Source: an uncultured Christensenellaceae bacterium (GTDB lineage: Bacteria > Bacillota > Clostridia > Christensenellales > Pumilibacteraceae). From it: 64,000 nt of DNA. The stretch is from assembly GCA_910587445.1 (NCBI GenBank), contig CAJULE010000001.1, positions 35,648-99,647 of the forward strand. The letters run 5' to 3'. Under the pieces are notes generated by a model. That model searched no databases, had not been told where the DNA came from, and was given only the letters and a program-made list of their open reading frames with translations. Position 1 is the first letter of the stretch, and the number at the start of each line of letters is the position of its first letter. Made by a program: the position numbers and the translations under genes. This document shows, one piece after another, positions 17,293-28,400 of the stretch.

Positions 17293-17643
17293 TCAGATAG
17301 CATCCATACGGTTTAGTATATCTTGTTTAACGGCTTCGAAATTTTTGTCTATATCGCGATTACTATAGCGCAGAACAGTGTATCCGAGTGCGAAAAGGCG
17401 AGAATCGCGCTTTCTATCGGACAACATTCCTGCGTCTTCGTAATGCTGCGAGCCGTCGAGTTCGATAATGATTTTTTTACTCGGACAACAGAAGTCGACT
17501 ATGTAATCTTCTATCGTTCTTTGGCGGTAGAAAGTCTGCGCGCAGTCTTTTAAAAACTCATACCATAATTTGCGTTCTTGGCGCGTCATGGATTTTCGTA
17601 GATTTTGCGCCAAGATTTTGAAATCTTTATTATATGGTTGCAT
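17293..17643 (-). CDS. DUF559 domain protein (Vsr/PD-(D/E)xK-like nuclease fold)
   Basis: The 116-residue protein is a stand-alone DUF559 domain. LRKSMTRQERKLWYEFLKD is followed by RQRTIEDYIVDFCCPSKKIIIELDGSQH, where D and ELDG are the presumed metal-binding residues, and by YTVLRYSNRDI. It is related to very-short-patch repair endonucleases; proteins of this type are common in Clostridia and their biological role is unclear. The internal ATG (MQPYNKDFK) is preferred because the upstream in-frame extension lies inside a dispersed intergenic repeat. Confidence 0.85.
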   Translation of the reverse strand: MQPYNKDFKILAQNLRKSMTRQERKLWYEFLKDCAQTFYRQRTIEDYIVDFCCPSKKIIIELDGSQHYEDAGMLSDRKRDSRLFALGYTVLRYSNRDIDKNFEAVKQDILNRMDAI

Positions 17644-17687
17644 GAGTGTATGACCTTTTCGGCGAATCCGAGATGTGACCAACTCAT

Positions 17688-17890
17688 CAGTCACTCAGTC
17701 GCGCGGCGACGCCTCGCTTTGTTCGTGACAGCTTCCCTGCTAAGGAAGCCTTTTTTAAGGATTATTGATTTTGCGTAAGAGAAGCGGTGACCGTCTTAAA
17801 GCCTTCCATAGACAGGGAAGGTGGCGCCGTGCAGAGGCGTTGCCGAACACGGCGACGGATGAGTTGAATCGTTTGCGGTGAAAGCTTCCG
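17688..17890. repeat. Dispersed intergenic repeats (copy 2 and a second family)
   Basis: The first part is the inverted counterpart of the repeat after tuf, with shared words catcagtcactcagtcg and gacagcttccctgctaag. The second part (about 17795-17875: ccttccatagacagggaagg, then gacggatgagttg) has the look of a second short-repeat family common between Clostridia genes. The bases from 17890 to 17980 show nothing further. Confidence 0.55.
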
Positions 17891-17983
17891 CAACAGAGAA
17901 AATTGCAAAGTGCCTTTGTTCAATATCCCATATTATAGTGTAAAAGAGGAAAAATGTCAAGGAATGTGGGCGAAAACGTGAAA

Positions 17984-18091
17984 GATTTTGCTCATTTCGA
18001 GCGATTTTCTGTTCATTTCTGAGCGAAATAAAGAAACTTTACCCTAAAAATGAACAAATATTGACAAGCGGGGGGGGGTATGTGTTATAAT
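17984..18091 (+). promoter_or_regulatory. Promoter of the large GH3 gene with shared upstream box and poly-G spacer
   Basis: TTGACA (18061) and TATAAT (18086) are separated by 19 bases that contain nine consecutive G. Immediately upstream, and running into the -35, is a 34-base box starting gaaacttt and including aaaaatgaacaaatattgac; 32 of 34 bases recur at the rhamnosidase promoter. A 14-mer gattttgctcattt further upstream is also shared. GTTCATTT (18011) and AAATGAAC (18049) form inverted half-sites. This looks like a coordinated control region, and the G tract gives scope for slippage. Confidence 0.7.
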
Positions 18092-18158
18092 TTACTCGTT
18101 ATTTAAAGAACAAATTTTCGTATGTTCTTTAGGGAAAATGTTTTTAGGAGGTTTTTGA

Positions 18159-21100
18159 ATGAAAAAACAAGGCAAAAAGAGATTCGCCAAAGTCATCGCT
18201 CCCGTACTTGTAGCGTCGCTTGCCGTCGCTCCGTCTGCGGGAACGCTCGTGGCGTTCGCCGCAAACGGCGGGCAGGCAATCCCCGTGTTCAACACGCAGG
18301 CGGAAGCGCTTGAAGCGGCAAGAGATCTCAATACGAGACTCACGGGCGAAGGTTCGGTTCTCTTGAAGAACAGGGAAAACGCTCTTCCCGTAAAGAAGGA
18401 TGTGGGCATAACCGTGTTCGGCGCTGCGGCAAACGCGCTTCAGGGCGGCGGTTCGAAAGTCGACAATAAAGATACCGAGTTCAGCAGCGTTAGGCTTGCC
18501 CTCGTAAGCGGCGGCTTTACGAAGGTAAACGAAAAAATCATTACGGAGACTGACGTTGTCGGAACTCCCGCAAAGGGCGATACGCCCGCCGTCGATCCCA
18601 TTGCCGACACCGCAGTGGGCACGATGAAAGACGTGGCCGTAGTCGTGCTTAAGCGCGGCGGCGGCGAGGGCAGCGACCTTCCCGTTGCGACGAGCGAATT
18701 GGCGACGGATGACGAATCTGCTTCCCACAAGCGTCTTGCGCAGAACAATCAGGGCAAGGACGTAAAGCACAATCAGATGCTTACCGAAAACGAGAAAGCG
18801 ATGATAGCTTATGCAAAGAAGAACTGCACGAAGGTCGTCGTAATTCTCAACACCTCCAACGCAATGGAAATGAAGACGCTCGAGGACGACGACGAGATCG
18901 ACTCCATTCTTTGGATAGGTCGTCCCGGTACGACCGGTCTTGCTGCAGTACCCAAGCTCCTTTCGGGTGCATGGAATCCTTCCGGCAAGCTCGTTGCGGA
19001 GTGGTACAACGACTTTACAGCCGATCCCACCTGGTACAACTCGATGGCAAACACGCAGAACGACGCGGGCAGCAACACGTACATACTCGAGGATGGCTCG
19101 CGCGCAAGCAACATAACGATGCACGGCGTCGATTACTCCGAAGACATCTATATGGGCTATAAGTATTACGAAACCGTCTATGCGGACATCGCGGCAGGCA
19201 AGTATTCGTACAATGCTACGACGAAAGAGCTCACGAAAGGAACGCCTTCCGACGCGACGGCAGAGGCGGAAGCATGGCACAACGACAACGTCGTTTATCC
19301 GTTCGGCTACGGCTTGTCTTATACGAACTTCGAAATGAAGATAGTCGGCACGTCTACGGACAGCCTTACTGCGGAAGAGATTTCCTCGTCCGTAGGAAGA
19401 CCGGCAAAGGTCAAGACCTTCAACATCACTGTCGAAGTGACGAACAAGGGCAGCAAGGCAGGTAAGGAAGTAGTCGAAATTTATTCGAGCGCGCCTTACA
19501 CCGAAGGCGGAATAGAAAAGGCGCACGTAAATCTCGTCGCTTACGCAAAGACCGACAACTTGAAGCCCGGCGCTACGCAGAGACTTACGCTTACCGTAAA
19601 TCTTCAGGATATGGCGTCGTACGACTATAACGACGCAAACGGCAACGGCTTTAAGGGCTATGAGCTCGAGGCGGGCAAGTATACCATCTATGCTTCGAAC
19701 ACTTCGCACTGCACAAAGGACACCGAAAGCGTCGAACTCGAGATAACAGAGGCGCAAGGCGTTTCCACGCAGAAGGGCAAAACGGGCGGCAGACTCGCGC
19801 TCGACGACTTCTCCGACAACGAGATAATGAACCTGTTCAGCAAGGAGAACGGCAGAAACTATTCTCTTCGTAAGAACGACGCGGATTGGAACGGCGACGG
19901 CAAAGTAGACGAGAAAGACAAGATGTTCACGAAAGAGCAGAGACTTCTTTCGCGCAGCGACCTTGTCGGAACTTTCCCCGAGGCTCCCGTATCGACGATA
20001 GACGGCGTACCCGTTTCTTCGATACAGGCGTTCGACGAGACGAAAGCATACGCCGTAGGCGATACCGTAAGAGTTACGACGGTGACGACGGGCGTTACGG
20101 GCACGTCTTCCACGAAATTCTACAAGTTCACGTCGGCTCATGCGGCAGGCGCGTTTAACGAAAATGAGGTTACCGAGCTTTCGGGCAATTACATCGGCGG
20201 ACTTGTGGTTACCGAGGCGTTTGCCGACCTTATGGATTACTATGCGGGTTACACTCTCAATACTTGGGTACCCGTGACCGCATACTACGATCCTTCGGTT
20301 GCAGTCGAAGCGAACGGCAAAGTAGGTATTACGGGCACGAAGGAAATCTATCAGGCGGCAGCGAAGATAGACGCAGTCACGGAAGTGACGACGGGCTCGC
20401 TCCATGCGAAAGACGATTACGTACGCATAGGCACGCAGATCTATAAGCTTAAAGAAGCGCTTCCCGCGCCGACTATCATCGACCAGACGGCGGCTCGTAC
20501 CGACGGCAAGGCGGACAGAGATTATGCCGTAGGCGAAATAGTAAGATATTGCAGTCAGGGTTGGGGCGGCGTTAGCACGAACACCGTCGTAGTCACGAAG
20601 GAGATAAAGAAAGAAGACAGCTTCAGCTCCCGCGGCGGTTCGGCAAACTGCGCTTCGTTCACGGCAAGCACGCGTATTACCGATTCGAACTCCGAAAAGG
20701 TAAATCATGTCGATTACATAAAGCTTAAGGGCGCTACTAAGACGAGCGAAGAGAATTCCGGCGACTACAAGTACAGCGACAAGCTCTTCCAGGGCACGGA
20801 GGGCATAAACGGCTATCAGGGACACGAGGACGGTCTTTACGACGTGACCGAGGACATGATGCACGGCTGGAGCCAGATGGCTGACGCAGCCGCACAGGAA
20901 GCTAAGATTGCTTCGGGCGACTGGATCTGGTTCAACGAGCTCAACGGCGTCAAGTATACGGACAAGGAAGTAATAACCGAAGGCAAGTTCGCAGGCATGA
21001 CGGGCGAAGAGGTTTGGACGAAGTTCATGAATCAGTGGACTTGGAAGGACTTCGCAACGGCTTGCTGGCAGGGCGGCAACAACGGCTTGCCTGTCGACAA

Positions 21101-22496
21101 CCTCGGCATTCCCGCAGGCGGCATACAGGATAGCCCGACGAGCTTTGCGAGAACGTACTCCTGGTGCGACAACTGCTCGATAGCTTCCACCTACAACGTA
21201 GAGCTCGGCGAGGAGCAGGGCAGAGTAACCGCAAGCCTCGGCTTGTTCGGCAACACAGGCAAGATAAACAATCAGAACAACACGAGAAACGACGAATGGC
21301 TCAACCCCGCAATCAACTTCCAGAGAACTCCTTTCTCGGGACGTAACAACGAGTACTATGCTCAGGACGGTTACCAGGCGGGACAGTTCGCTCAGGCAGT
21401 CGTAAAGGGCATACAGTCTCAGGGCGTAAGCAGCCACTTAAAGCATATGTTCCTCAACGACCAGGAGACCGACCGTAACCAGGGCGACCTCATGGCTTGG
21501 GTAAGCGAGCAGGCTATCCGCGAGATATACGTCAAGCCCTTCCAGATGGGTATCCAGGAAGGCGGAGCGGAAGGCGCGATGTCGGCGTTTGCGAGAATCG
21601 GCGCGGTTCCCACTCCCGTAAGCGATAATATGTGCAATCTCCTCGTTCGTAAGGAATGGGGTGCGGAAGGCTTCATGTTCCACCCGGATATGTACTCGCC
21701 TCAGGCGAACGTAGCTCCCGAGGATCTCATGCTCAGAACGGGTCACAACCATGCGCCCGGCGGCAACAACGCCAACAGCGACGGAAGCGCGGCTAACAAC
21801 ACCTACGCGGGTCGTTGGGACGCAGAGTACGACAATCCTCTTACGGGTACGAAGGGCGGCGTTTACATCGGCAAGGACGACGAAGCTACGGGTCAGAAGA
21901 TCTACTACTCGAACAACCAGTGGTATATCGTCCGTCAGAGCGCAATGCTCATGTACAGCGAATACGCAAACAACTCGCACTCGCTTAACGGCATAATCCT
22001 CACCGATTGGAAGGATATGGACGTCACGATAAACACTATGTCGACGGCAGTCATCGACGCATCGTTCAAGGACGCGGAAGCTAAGTCCAAGACACACAGC
22101 TATGCTATCACGAACGGCGAACTTCCGAAGGGTCTTGCAATCGACGCTAAGACGGGTATCATAAGCGGCATAGCGGAAGAACCCACCGAAGAGGCTGTCG
22201 AAATAACCATAACCGGTACGTTCGACAAGTGGATCAAGACCGACATGGTCGTTACGATCAACGTGAGCGAAGCCGTAGGACCTCAGGGACCGCAGGGACC
22301 TCAAGGCGACAAAGGCGAAACCGGCGCACAGGGACCTCAGGGACCTAAGGGCGAGGACGCAGTGGCACCCGAGGGCGGTTGCGGAAGCAGCGTGGAAACG
22401 ACGAGCGCGGCGGTTGCTGCGGCAGTCGTACTCGCGGGACTCGGAGTTGCGATCGCTGCGAAAAAGCGCAAGTCTTCGGCAAAGTCGGCGAAGTGA
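18159..22496 (+). CDS. Secreted, tail-anchored GH3 glycoside hydrolase with permuted domains and collagen-like stalk
   Basis: The 1445-residue protein has a signal peptide (residues 1 to about 35, ending TLVAFAAN). The GH3 alpha/beta sandwich domain comes first (GEGSVLLKNRENALPV, WIGRPGTTGL, YPFGYGLSYT) with a fibronectin-III-like domain after it. The GH3 barrel domain comes later (SSHLKHMFLNDQETDRNQ; likely nucleophile aspartate in GFMFHPD), so the order is reversed relative to classic GH3 enzymes. Then come an Ig-like He_PIG motif (ELPKGLAIDAKTGIISG), nine Gly-X-Y triplets (GPQGPQGPQGDKGE...), a transmembrane helix and a lysine-rich tail that would hold it on the cell surface. It likely cleaves beta-glucosides or related glycans outside the cell; exact substrate unknown. 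GGAGG precedes the start. Confidence 0.85.
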   Translation: MKKQGKKRFAKVIAPVLVASLAVAPSAGTLVAFAANGGQAIPVFNTQAEALEAARDLNTRLTGEGSVLLKNRENALPVKKDVGITVFGAAANALQGGGSKVDNKDTEFSSVRLALVSGGFTKVNEKIITETDVVGTPAKGDTPAVDPIADTAVGTMKDVAVVVLKRGGGEGSDLPVATSELATDDESASHKRLAQNNQGKDVKHNQMLTENEKAMIAYAKKNCTKVVVILNTSNAMEMKTLEDDDEIDSILWIGRPGTTGLAAVPKLLSGAWNPSGKLVAEWYNDFTADPTWYNSMANTQNDAGSNTYILEDGSRASNITMHGVDYSEDIYMGYKYYETVYADIAAGKYSYNATTKELTKGTPSDATAEAEAWHNDNVVYPFGYGLSYTNFEMKIVGTSTDSLTAEEISSSVGRPAKVKTFNITVEVTNKGSKAGKEVVEIYSSAPYTEGGIEKAHVNLVAYAKTDNLKPGATQRLTLTVNLQDMASYDYNDANGNGFKGYELEAGKYTIYASNTSHCTKDTESVELEITEAQGVSTQKGKTGGRLALDDFSDNEIMNLFSKENGRNYSLRKNDADWNGDGKVDEKDKMFTKEQRLLSRSDLVGTFPEAPVSTIDGVPVSSIQAFDETKAYAVGDTVRVTTVTTGVTGTSSTKFYKFTSAHAAGAFNENEVTELSGNYIGGLVVTEAFADLMDYYAGYTLNTWVPVTAYYDPSVAVEANGKVGITGTKEIYQAAAKIDAVTEVTTGSLHAKDDYVRIGTQIYKLKEALPAPTIIDQTAARTDGKADRDYAVGEIVRYCSQGWGGVSTNTVVVTKEIKKEDSFSSRGGSANCASFTASTRITDSNSEKVNHVDYIKLKGATKTSEENSGDYKYSDKLFQGTEGINGYQGHEDGLYDVTEDMMHGWSQMADAAAQEAKIASGDWIWFNELNGVKYTDKEVITEGKFAGMTGEEVWTKFMNQWTWKDFATACWQGGNNGLPVDNLGIPAGGIQDSPTSFARTYSWCDNCSIASTYNVELGEEQGRVTASLGLFGNTGKINNQNNTRNDEWLNPAINFQRTPFSGRNNEYYAQDGYQAGQFAQAVVKGIQSQGVSSHLKHMFLNDQETDRNQGDLMAWVSEQAIREIYVKPFQMGIQEGGAEGAMSAFARIGAVPTPVSDNMCNLLVRKEWGAEGFMFHPDMYSPQANVAPEDLMLRTGHNHAPGGNNANSDGSAANNTYAGRWDAEYDNPLTGTKGGVYIGKDDEATGQKIYYSNNQWYIVRQSAMLMYSEYANNSHSLNGIILTDWKDMDVTINTMSTAVIDASFKDAEAKSKTHSYAITNGELPKGLAIDAKTGIISGIAEEPTEEAVEITITGTFDKWIKTDMVVTINVSEAVGPQGPQGPQGDKGETGAQGPQGPKGEDAVAPEGGCGSSVETTSAAVAAAVVLAGLGVAIAAKKRKSSAKSAK

Positions 22497-22677
22497 ACGA
22501 TAGGTAAATAAAAAGCTCGAAAGAGCAAGATTTTAAACCCGCAGAATATTTCTCCGGCTCGAGGACAGAAGATTGAATCGGGTCGGAGAATATTTTTTCG
22601 GGATAACATTCGAATGAATATTCGATGATGAAAGCAGCGACCGAGTGTTCGGTCGGTATAAGCAAGGAGAGTGTATG

Positions 22678-24825
22678 ATGAAGAAAAAACATCTCATAAC
22701 AGTGGCGCTTCTTTCGCTCGTTTTGGCGTTCGGCTCGCTTTTTGCCGCCTGCACGCCTACACCGGGACAGGAAAACATAGCCACGTACACCGTCAGGTTC
22801 AACAACAATTATGACGGGACCGTGACGAAAGTCGAGGTCGAAAGCGGCAAGACTTTGGCTCTTCCCGCCGAGCCTTCCCGCACCGGCTATATATTTAAAG
22901 GGTGGTACACCGAATACGGCGAAAACGCGTCCGTCGAGTTCGACGCGACGAAGCCCGTCGTAAAGGATACGACCGTATTTGCCAAGTGGGAAAGAAACGA
23001 TTCGGTCAGCCTCGTGACGTTCAAATATATGAATCTGCGCACGCAGGACAAAATCGTTTCGGTGAATAAGGGCACACAGCTCGAAAGACCCGAAAACCCC
23101 AAATTCGACGATAACGAAATGTACGCTTTCAACGGGTGGTATACGGAGAGCGATTGCAAGAACGCCTACGACTTCACCCAAAGCGTAAACGATGACATAA
23201 CTTTATATGCGGGCTGGACGGCTGACAAGACGACAGTCGAGTTCGACGCAAACTTTGCGGGTGCGCCCGCACCGACGAAAACCGTCGTAAAACTCGGTAC
23301 GGCAGTCGCAAAGCCTGCGGATCCCGAACGAGCGATGAACGAATTCGGCGGCTGGTTCACGGGACGCGTGGGCGGAACGCAGTACGATTTCTCTTCTCCC
23401 GTGACGGAGGCGACGACGCTCTATGCTCATTGGCTCAGAAGCGAGTATGTCGTCACGTTCAATGTGAACGGCGCGCCTATAGATTCGGGCGCGGACTTCG
23501 GAGAGGGCAGCGTCAGCCGAGGCAAAATCCAGTATACGATTAAGCGAGGCGCTTCCGCCGAGCAGATCGCGGCGAACATCATATCGAAATTAGGCTATGA
23601 AGGACATAAGTTCGTCGGCTGGTACAACAGAGCGGTGGACGCGGAGACGGGCGAACCGTCCGACGCACGCGAGGTTTCCCTTTCTTCGATAGGCGACGAC
23701 ATGACCGTCTATGCGAAGTGGGAGCTCGAGACCTATGAAGTCAAGTTCGATCTCAATTACGAAAGCGCTCCCGCGGCGCCCGAAACGCAGACCGTAAAAT
23801 ACGGCAAGCAGGCAACGGAGCCCGAAAAGCCTACGCGTGCGGGCTATCGCCTGGTCGGCTGGTACAGAGAAGCCGCTGGCACGACGCAGTTCACTTTCGA
23901 TATGCCTGTTACGGGCAACCTCACGCTCTATGCGCGTTGGATGGACAATTCGCAGGCGGGCGGCACGATTACCGTAACTTACAACTATAAAACCGACGGC
24001 GCAAACGTAGTGCACGCGACGACTTCGGTCGAGTCGCTCGGCACGGCGGCGTCATCGGCTCCCGCAAATCCCAAAGTCGACGGCTGGCTGTTCGTAGGTT
24101 GGTTCGAGGACGAAGCGTTTACCAAGGAGTTCAACATGAACGCGACTCTCACGGACGACGTTGCCGTTTACGGAAAGATGCTTAAAGGCTATACGCTCGA
24201 AGCCGAGAAAGTCGACTTCACGGAAAAGAGAGGTCAGGGCACTTCCACGAACTCTTTCGAAGAGCAGATGATCTACGGCGAGAAGTTCATAGGCGACGGC
24301 ACGGGCAAGGGCGACAGCTTCGTAAGCGGCGGTATGTTCGTGCGCGAGCTTTACTACAACGGCGCGTTCCTCGAGTTCGAGTTCACCGTGGACGAGGAAG
24401 TCGAAGACGCGGTCATGGTGCTCAGAGTTTCCAGCGAGTCTTACGAGTTCATGAAGACGCAGAAAAAGGACGGCAAAGTTTACAACTATCTCAACGAAGA
24501 AGAGTTTAAGATCATAGTAAACAGCACCAATCCCGACGACAGGCTTTCTTACGGCGGACTTCTTATCCCTATGGCAAACCTTGTGGAGAAAGAGGACCTC
24601 TCGAACAAAAAGACGCCTTTCGAAAATATGGAGATAGCCGTTAAGCTTCACCTCAATAAGGGTGTGAACAAGATAGTGCTTCTTGTCGACAACAACAACA
24701 ACCACGGCGGAACGTTCCATGCCGAAGCCCCGATGATCGACTGTATGTACATCTATGCTTCTACGGGTATCACGCAGAACGATTACGGCTTCGACACGCT
24801 TCCCGGCGTGAACTTGGGAAATTAA
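22678..24825 (+). CDS. InlB-repeat lipoprotein with carbohydrate-binding-like C-terminus
   Basis: The 715-residue protein has a lipoprotein signal (KKKHLITVALLSLVLAFG, then LFAAC) and about six Listeria-Bacteroides (InlB B-type) repeats with the signature GYIFKGWYTE ... TTVFAKW. The C-terminal 200 residues (from YTLEAEKVDFT, with LHLNKGVNKIVLLVDNNN) look like a CBM6/CBM35-type beta-sandwich. It has no catalytic domain. It is probably a surface glycan-binding or adhesion partner of the neighbouring GH3 enzymes, transcribed with them. Two tandem ATG codons are possible starts; the second has the better spacing (8 bases) to AAGGAG. Confidence 0.8.
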   Translation: MKKKHLITVALLSLVLAFGSLFAACTPTPGQENIATYTVRFNNNYDGTVTKVEVESGKTLALPAEPSRTGYIFKGWYTEYGENASVEFDATKPVVKDTTVFAKWERNDSVSLVTFKYMNLRTQDKIVSVNKGTQLERPENPKFDDNEMYAFNGWYTESDCKNAYDFTQSVNDDITLYAGWTADKTTVEFDANFAGAPAPTKTVVKLGTAVAKPADPERAMNEFGGWFTGRVGGTQYDFSSPVTEATTLYAHWLRSEYVVTFNVNGAPIDSGADFGEGSVSRGKIQYTIKRGASAEQIAANIISKLGYEGHKFVGWYNRAVDAETGEPSDAREVSLSSIGDDMTVYAKWELETYEVKFDLNYESAPAAPETQTVKYGKQATEPEKPTRAGYRLVGWYREAAGTTQFTFDMPVTGNLTLYARWMDNSQAGGTITVTYNYKTDGANVVHATTSVESLGTAASSAPANPKVDGWLFVGWFEDEAFTKEFNMNATLTDDVAVYGKMLKGYTLEAEKVDFTEKRGQGTSTNSFEEQMIYGEKFIGDGTGKGDSFVSGGMFVRELYYNGAFLEFEFTVDEEVEDAVMVLRVSSESYEFMKTQKKDGKVYNYLNEEEFKIIVNSTNPDDRLSYGGLLIPMANLVEKEDLSNKKTPFENMEIAVKLHLNKGVNKIVLLVDNNNNHGGTFHAEAPMIDCMYIYASTGITQNDYGFDTLPGVNLGN

Positions 24826-24904
24826 AAGTATTTGGCTTTGGGAGTTTGCTCGCTCGTAAGTCGGCTTGCGGGCGGGCGGATTCCGAAATAAAATGGAGGA
24901 CAAA

Positions 24905-25444
24905 ATGAAAAAGAATAAACCGTTTTATATTCGGGTTGATTTCTATCTGACGGCGCTTGCGTTTTTGCTCGCATTTGTCGCGCTCGTGCTGTATGCGGCG
25001 GGCTGTGCGTCGGAGTTCAACGGCGGAGCGGTCTCCAAAGCCGTCGTCGCATGGGACGTGCTTGCGGTGGTTTTCGGCGGGCTCGCTTTGGGTGCGGGAA
25101 TTGCCGAATGCTTTACGGAAAACGCGCTTGTAGGGAAGATCTGTTCGTATAGGCGCTTTGCGGCGTTTGCGGCGTTCCTGTTTCTTATACTCGGCTTTTT
25201 GATGCAGATACTCGACGAGTACTCGCTGCTCGGAACCATTCTTTACCCGATAGTTTCGGGTACGGTCGGCGATCCCGTCGATCCGACGCTGTCGGCTTGT
25301 TACTTCACGGCGCTTATATTTGCGTTCGTCTCGATGTGGTGCGCGCTTGCCGCAGGCATCGTAGGGCAGGTTTCGAGCTATAGAGAGGAAAGAAGCGAGA
25401 AGCTTGCTCCTTCGGCAGAAAGCGCAGGCGAGGAGGTAAAATAA
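24905..25444 (+). CDS. Four-helix membrane protein of unknown function
   Basis: The 179-residue protein has four hydrophobic helices (about residues 10-33, 45-63, 75-100 and 125-155) and a charged C-terminal tail. No family recognised. GGAGG lies 5 bases before the chosen ATG. It ends one base before the next GH3 gene, so the two are almost certainly made from one message. The GH3 has its own membrane anchors, and a complex between the two is conceivable but unproven. Confidence 0.65.
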   Translation: MKKNKPFYIRVDFYLTALAFLLAFVALVLYAAGCASEFNGGAVSKAVVAWDVLAVVFGGLALGAGIAECFTENALVGKICSYRRFAAFAAFLFLILGFLMQILDEYSLLGTILYPIVSGTVGDPVDPTLSACYFTALIFAFVSMWCALAAGIVGQVSSYREERSEKLAPSAESAGEEVK

Positions 25445-25445
25445 A

Positions 25446-28400
25446 ATGTTGCAAAAACTATTCGAACATAAAAGATTGTGGGAAGTGCTCGCCGTCGTAT
25501 TTGCGGGACTTCTGATGGTCATGTGCGTTGCGAACGTCGCGATCGTTCCGTTCAACAACGAGATACATATCTTCCTCGGCACGGCGGACTACAAGGAGAC
25601 TACGGTCGAATTGAAGCCCGGCGAGGAGCTCAAGGAAATAAACAGACCCGCGCTCAAGACGGCGGAGAACATAGAAGAGTACTATCGCACCGTAAACGAC
25701 GAAGTAGAGGGCGAAGGAATTGTGCTTCTCAAAAACGACAACGCCGCTCTTCCGCTTGCGGACGGATCGAACGTGTCGTTTGCTCTTTCGGGCTCGGCAA
25801 AGATCTTCTATGCGACCCACGGACCGGGCGTACGCCGCAGCGGCGAAAGCGCTGGTGCGTTTTACGATTTGAAGCGCGCTATCGAGGAAGAGACCGAACT
25901 CAAGGTAAACGAGACGATATACAGTTTCCTTTCCACGGGGGCGGGCAAAACCAACCGCGGCAGAAGCGGCGACACGTTCGTAATGAACGAGCCCACTTGG
26001 AGTCAATACACTTCTGCCAATCTCGTCGACGAATACCGCGAGAGCGGCGACGCCGTGATTGCGGTCATAACCCGCGAGAGCGGCGAAGGGCAGGACATCT
26101 CCTATAAGGGAAGCGACGGCATAGACGGAAGCTATCTTTCGCTTACGGCGGAGGAATATTCGATACTCGAGGGGCTCGGACAGCTCAAGCGCGCGGGCGA
26201 CATCTCGAAGATAATCGTGCTTATCAACTCGGCTGTAACCCTTCAGTGCGACTTTTTGGATAACGAAGTCTACGGGGTCGACGCCGCGATGTGGATCGGG
26301 CTTCCCGGCGCTACGGGCATGAAGGCTGTCGCCAAAGCTCTCGTCGGCAAAGTAAACCCGTCCGGCGGACTTTCGGACATAATCTTAAACGATAATTTCT
26401 CGAATCCGGCGGCAATGTATTGGCAGGTGAACGAAGGCTTCTCCTCCATGTACGCAAACGCTTCCGATATGGGGCTTAACAGCTCTCAGCAGTACTACGG
26501 CGTTTACGTCGAGGGCGTATACGTAGGCTATCGCTACTACGAGACCCGCTATGAGGACTACGTTATGAAAAGCGCGGGCGTGGGCGAGTTCGACTATTCG
26601 CGCGCCGTCGCCTATCCCTTCGGACACGGCTTGTCTTACACAAGTTTTGCTTACAGCGATTTCAAAGTGGAAGAGGTCAAAAGCGGCGACACGGTCACGG
26701 CATACAACGTCTCCGTAAAGGTAAAAAACACGGGCGCATTTGCGGGCAAGGAAGTGGTGCAGCTCTATCTTCAGAAACCGTACGGATATTATGCCCGTGC
26801 GTTCGGCATAGAGAAGCCGTCCGTCGAGCTCGTAGGTTTCGGAAAGACCGATATATTGTATCCCGAGGGGAGCACGGAGGGCGCGAGCGAACAGACGCTT
26901 ACGGCGACCGTGACCGATAAGGAAGATATGCGGTATATGCGCGTCATGTTCGAACAGCTGCGTTCGTACGACGCGGAGAATGCGGGAACATACATTCTCG
27001 ACAGCGGCGAGTACTATCTCACGGCGGCGAGAAATTCGCATGAGGCGGTAAACAACATACTTGCGCTTAAGGGATATGATGTGGCGAGCGGAATGGACGA
27101 AGCGGGCGACGCTTCCATGGCGGCTTGCATACTCGATAACAGCTCCGTGGACGAAGAAATATTCTCGAAGTCGTCGGCAAGGGCGCATGATACGCCCGAC
27201 ACGCTTTCGGATAAGGCGGTCGGAACCGAGATCGTAAACAGGCTCGACTTTATGGATCCCAACCGCTTTGCGGGCGTGGTCAACAGCGCGGAAGAGGACG
27301 GCGACGTCGTGTACGTCTCGCGCAGAGATTGGCTCGGCACGCTTCCGAGCAAGAAAACGACGCTTGCGCTTACCAACAAGACCACCGAAAAGTACGACAT
27401 CACGAGCCACAAGACCATAGTCGAAGAAGAGAATGCGACCATGCCGAAGTTCGGCGACGCAAGCTCCGATCTCACCCTCGCGATGATGGCGGGACTTAAG
27501 TATGACGACGACGAGTGGAACAAACTGCTCGACAAGATCTCGCAGAGCGATATGTTCATTACGCTTACGAACTGCTACGGATTCACTCCCGCGCTTGCGA
27601 GCGTCGCAAAGCCCATGACCGACGAGGACGACGGTCCTTACGGCGTCAGCAACACGGAGGAGGGATATTCCTCCATGTCCAGCGAGGGCGTCATTGCTTC
27701 GTCGTTCAGCGTGCGTACATATAGGCTTGTGGGCGAGGCGATCGCAGCCGACGCAAGAAGCGGACACGACGCTACGCAAAAGAACCTTCACGGACTTTAT
27801 GCGCCCGGTCTCAATATCCACCGCGTCGCATTCGGCGGCAGAGCGGCGGAATACTTCTCCGAGGATCCGTACCTTTCGGGTATAGCGGCTCTCGAAGAAA
27901 TACAGGAAATGCAGGCGCAGTATGTCGTGGCTTGCCCCAAGCACTTCATCTTCAACGACGAGGAATCCAACCGTAATGGTATAAGCATTTGGATGAGCGA
28001 GCAAGCCGCGCGCGAGATATATCTGCTTCCGTGGGAGTATGCGTGCCGTGCGGACATGGGCAATGCCCATTCGCTCATGACGTCGTTCAACCGCGCGGGC
28101 GGACTTTGGACGAGCGCGAGCGACGATCTTATGGAGCACATTCTTCGCGGCGAGTGGGCGTTCGACGGCTATACCCTCACGGATATGGCGGGCTCGAACG
28201 GCAAGCTCTTCATGGTATACGACGACGGCTTCATGAACGGTACGGACTGCTTCCTCGACAAGGGCACGATGAGCGGCTTTACCGCGGATATGCAGAGAAG
28301 CAACACCTTCAACACAAAGCTCAGACAGGCGATGCACAGACTGCTGTATACGGTTGCAAACTACAGCGCGGCTATGGACGGCTATTCGAACCTCACGAGG

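Noticed and set aside
18144..21437. Long open frame on the minus strand opposite the large GH3 gene (over 1000 codons)
   Set aside because: It mirrors the codon bias of the GH3 gene, has no recognisable domain and no ribosome-binding site; it is a shadow frame.
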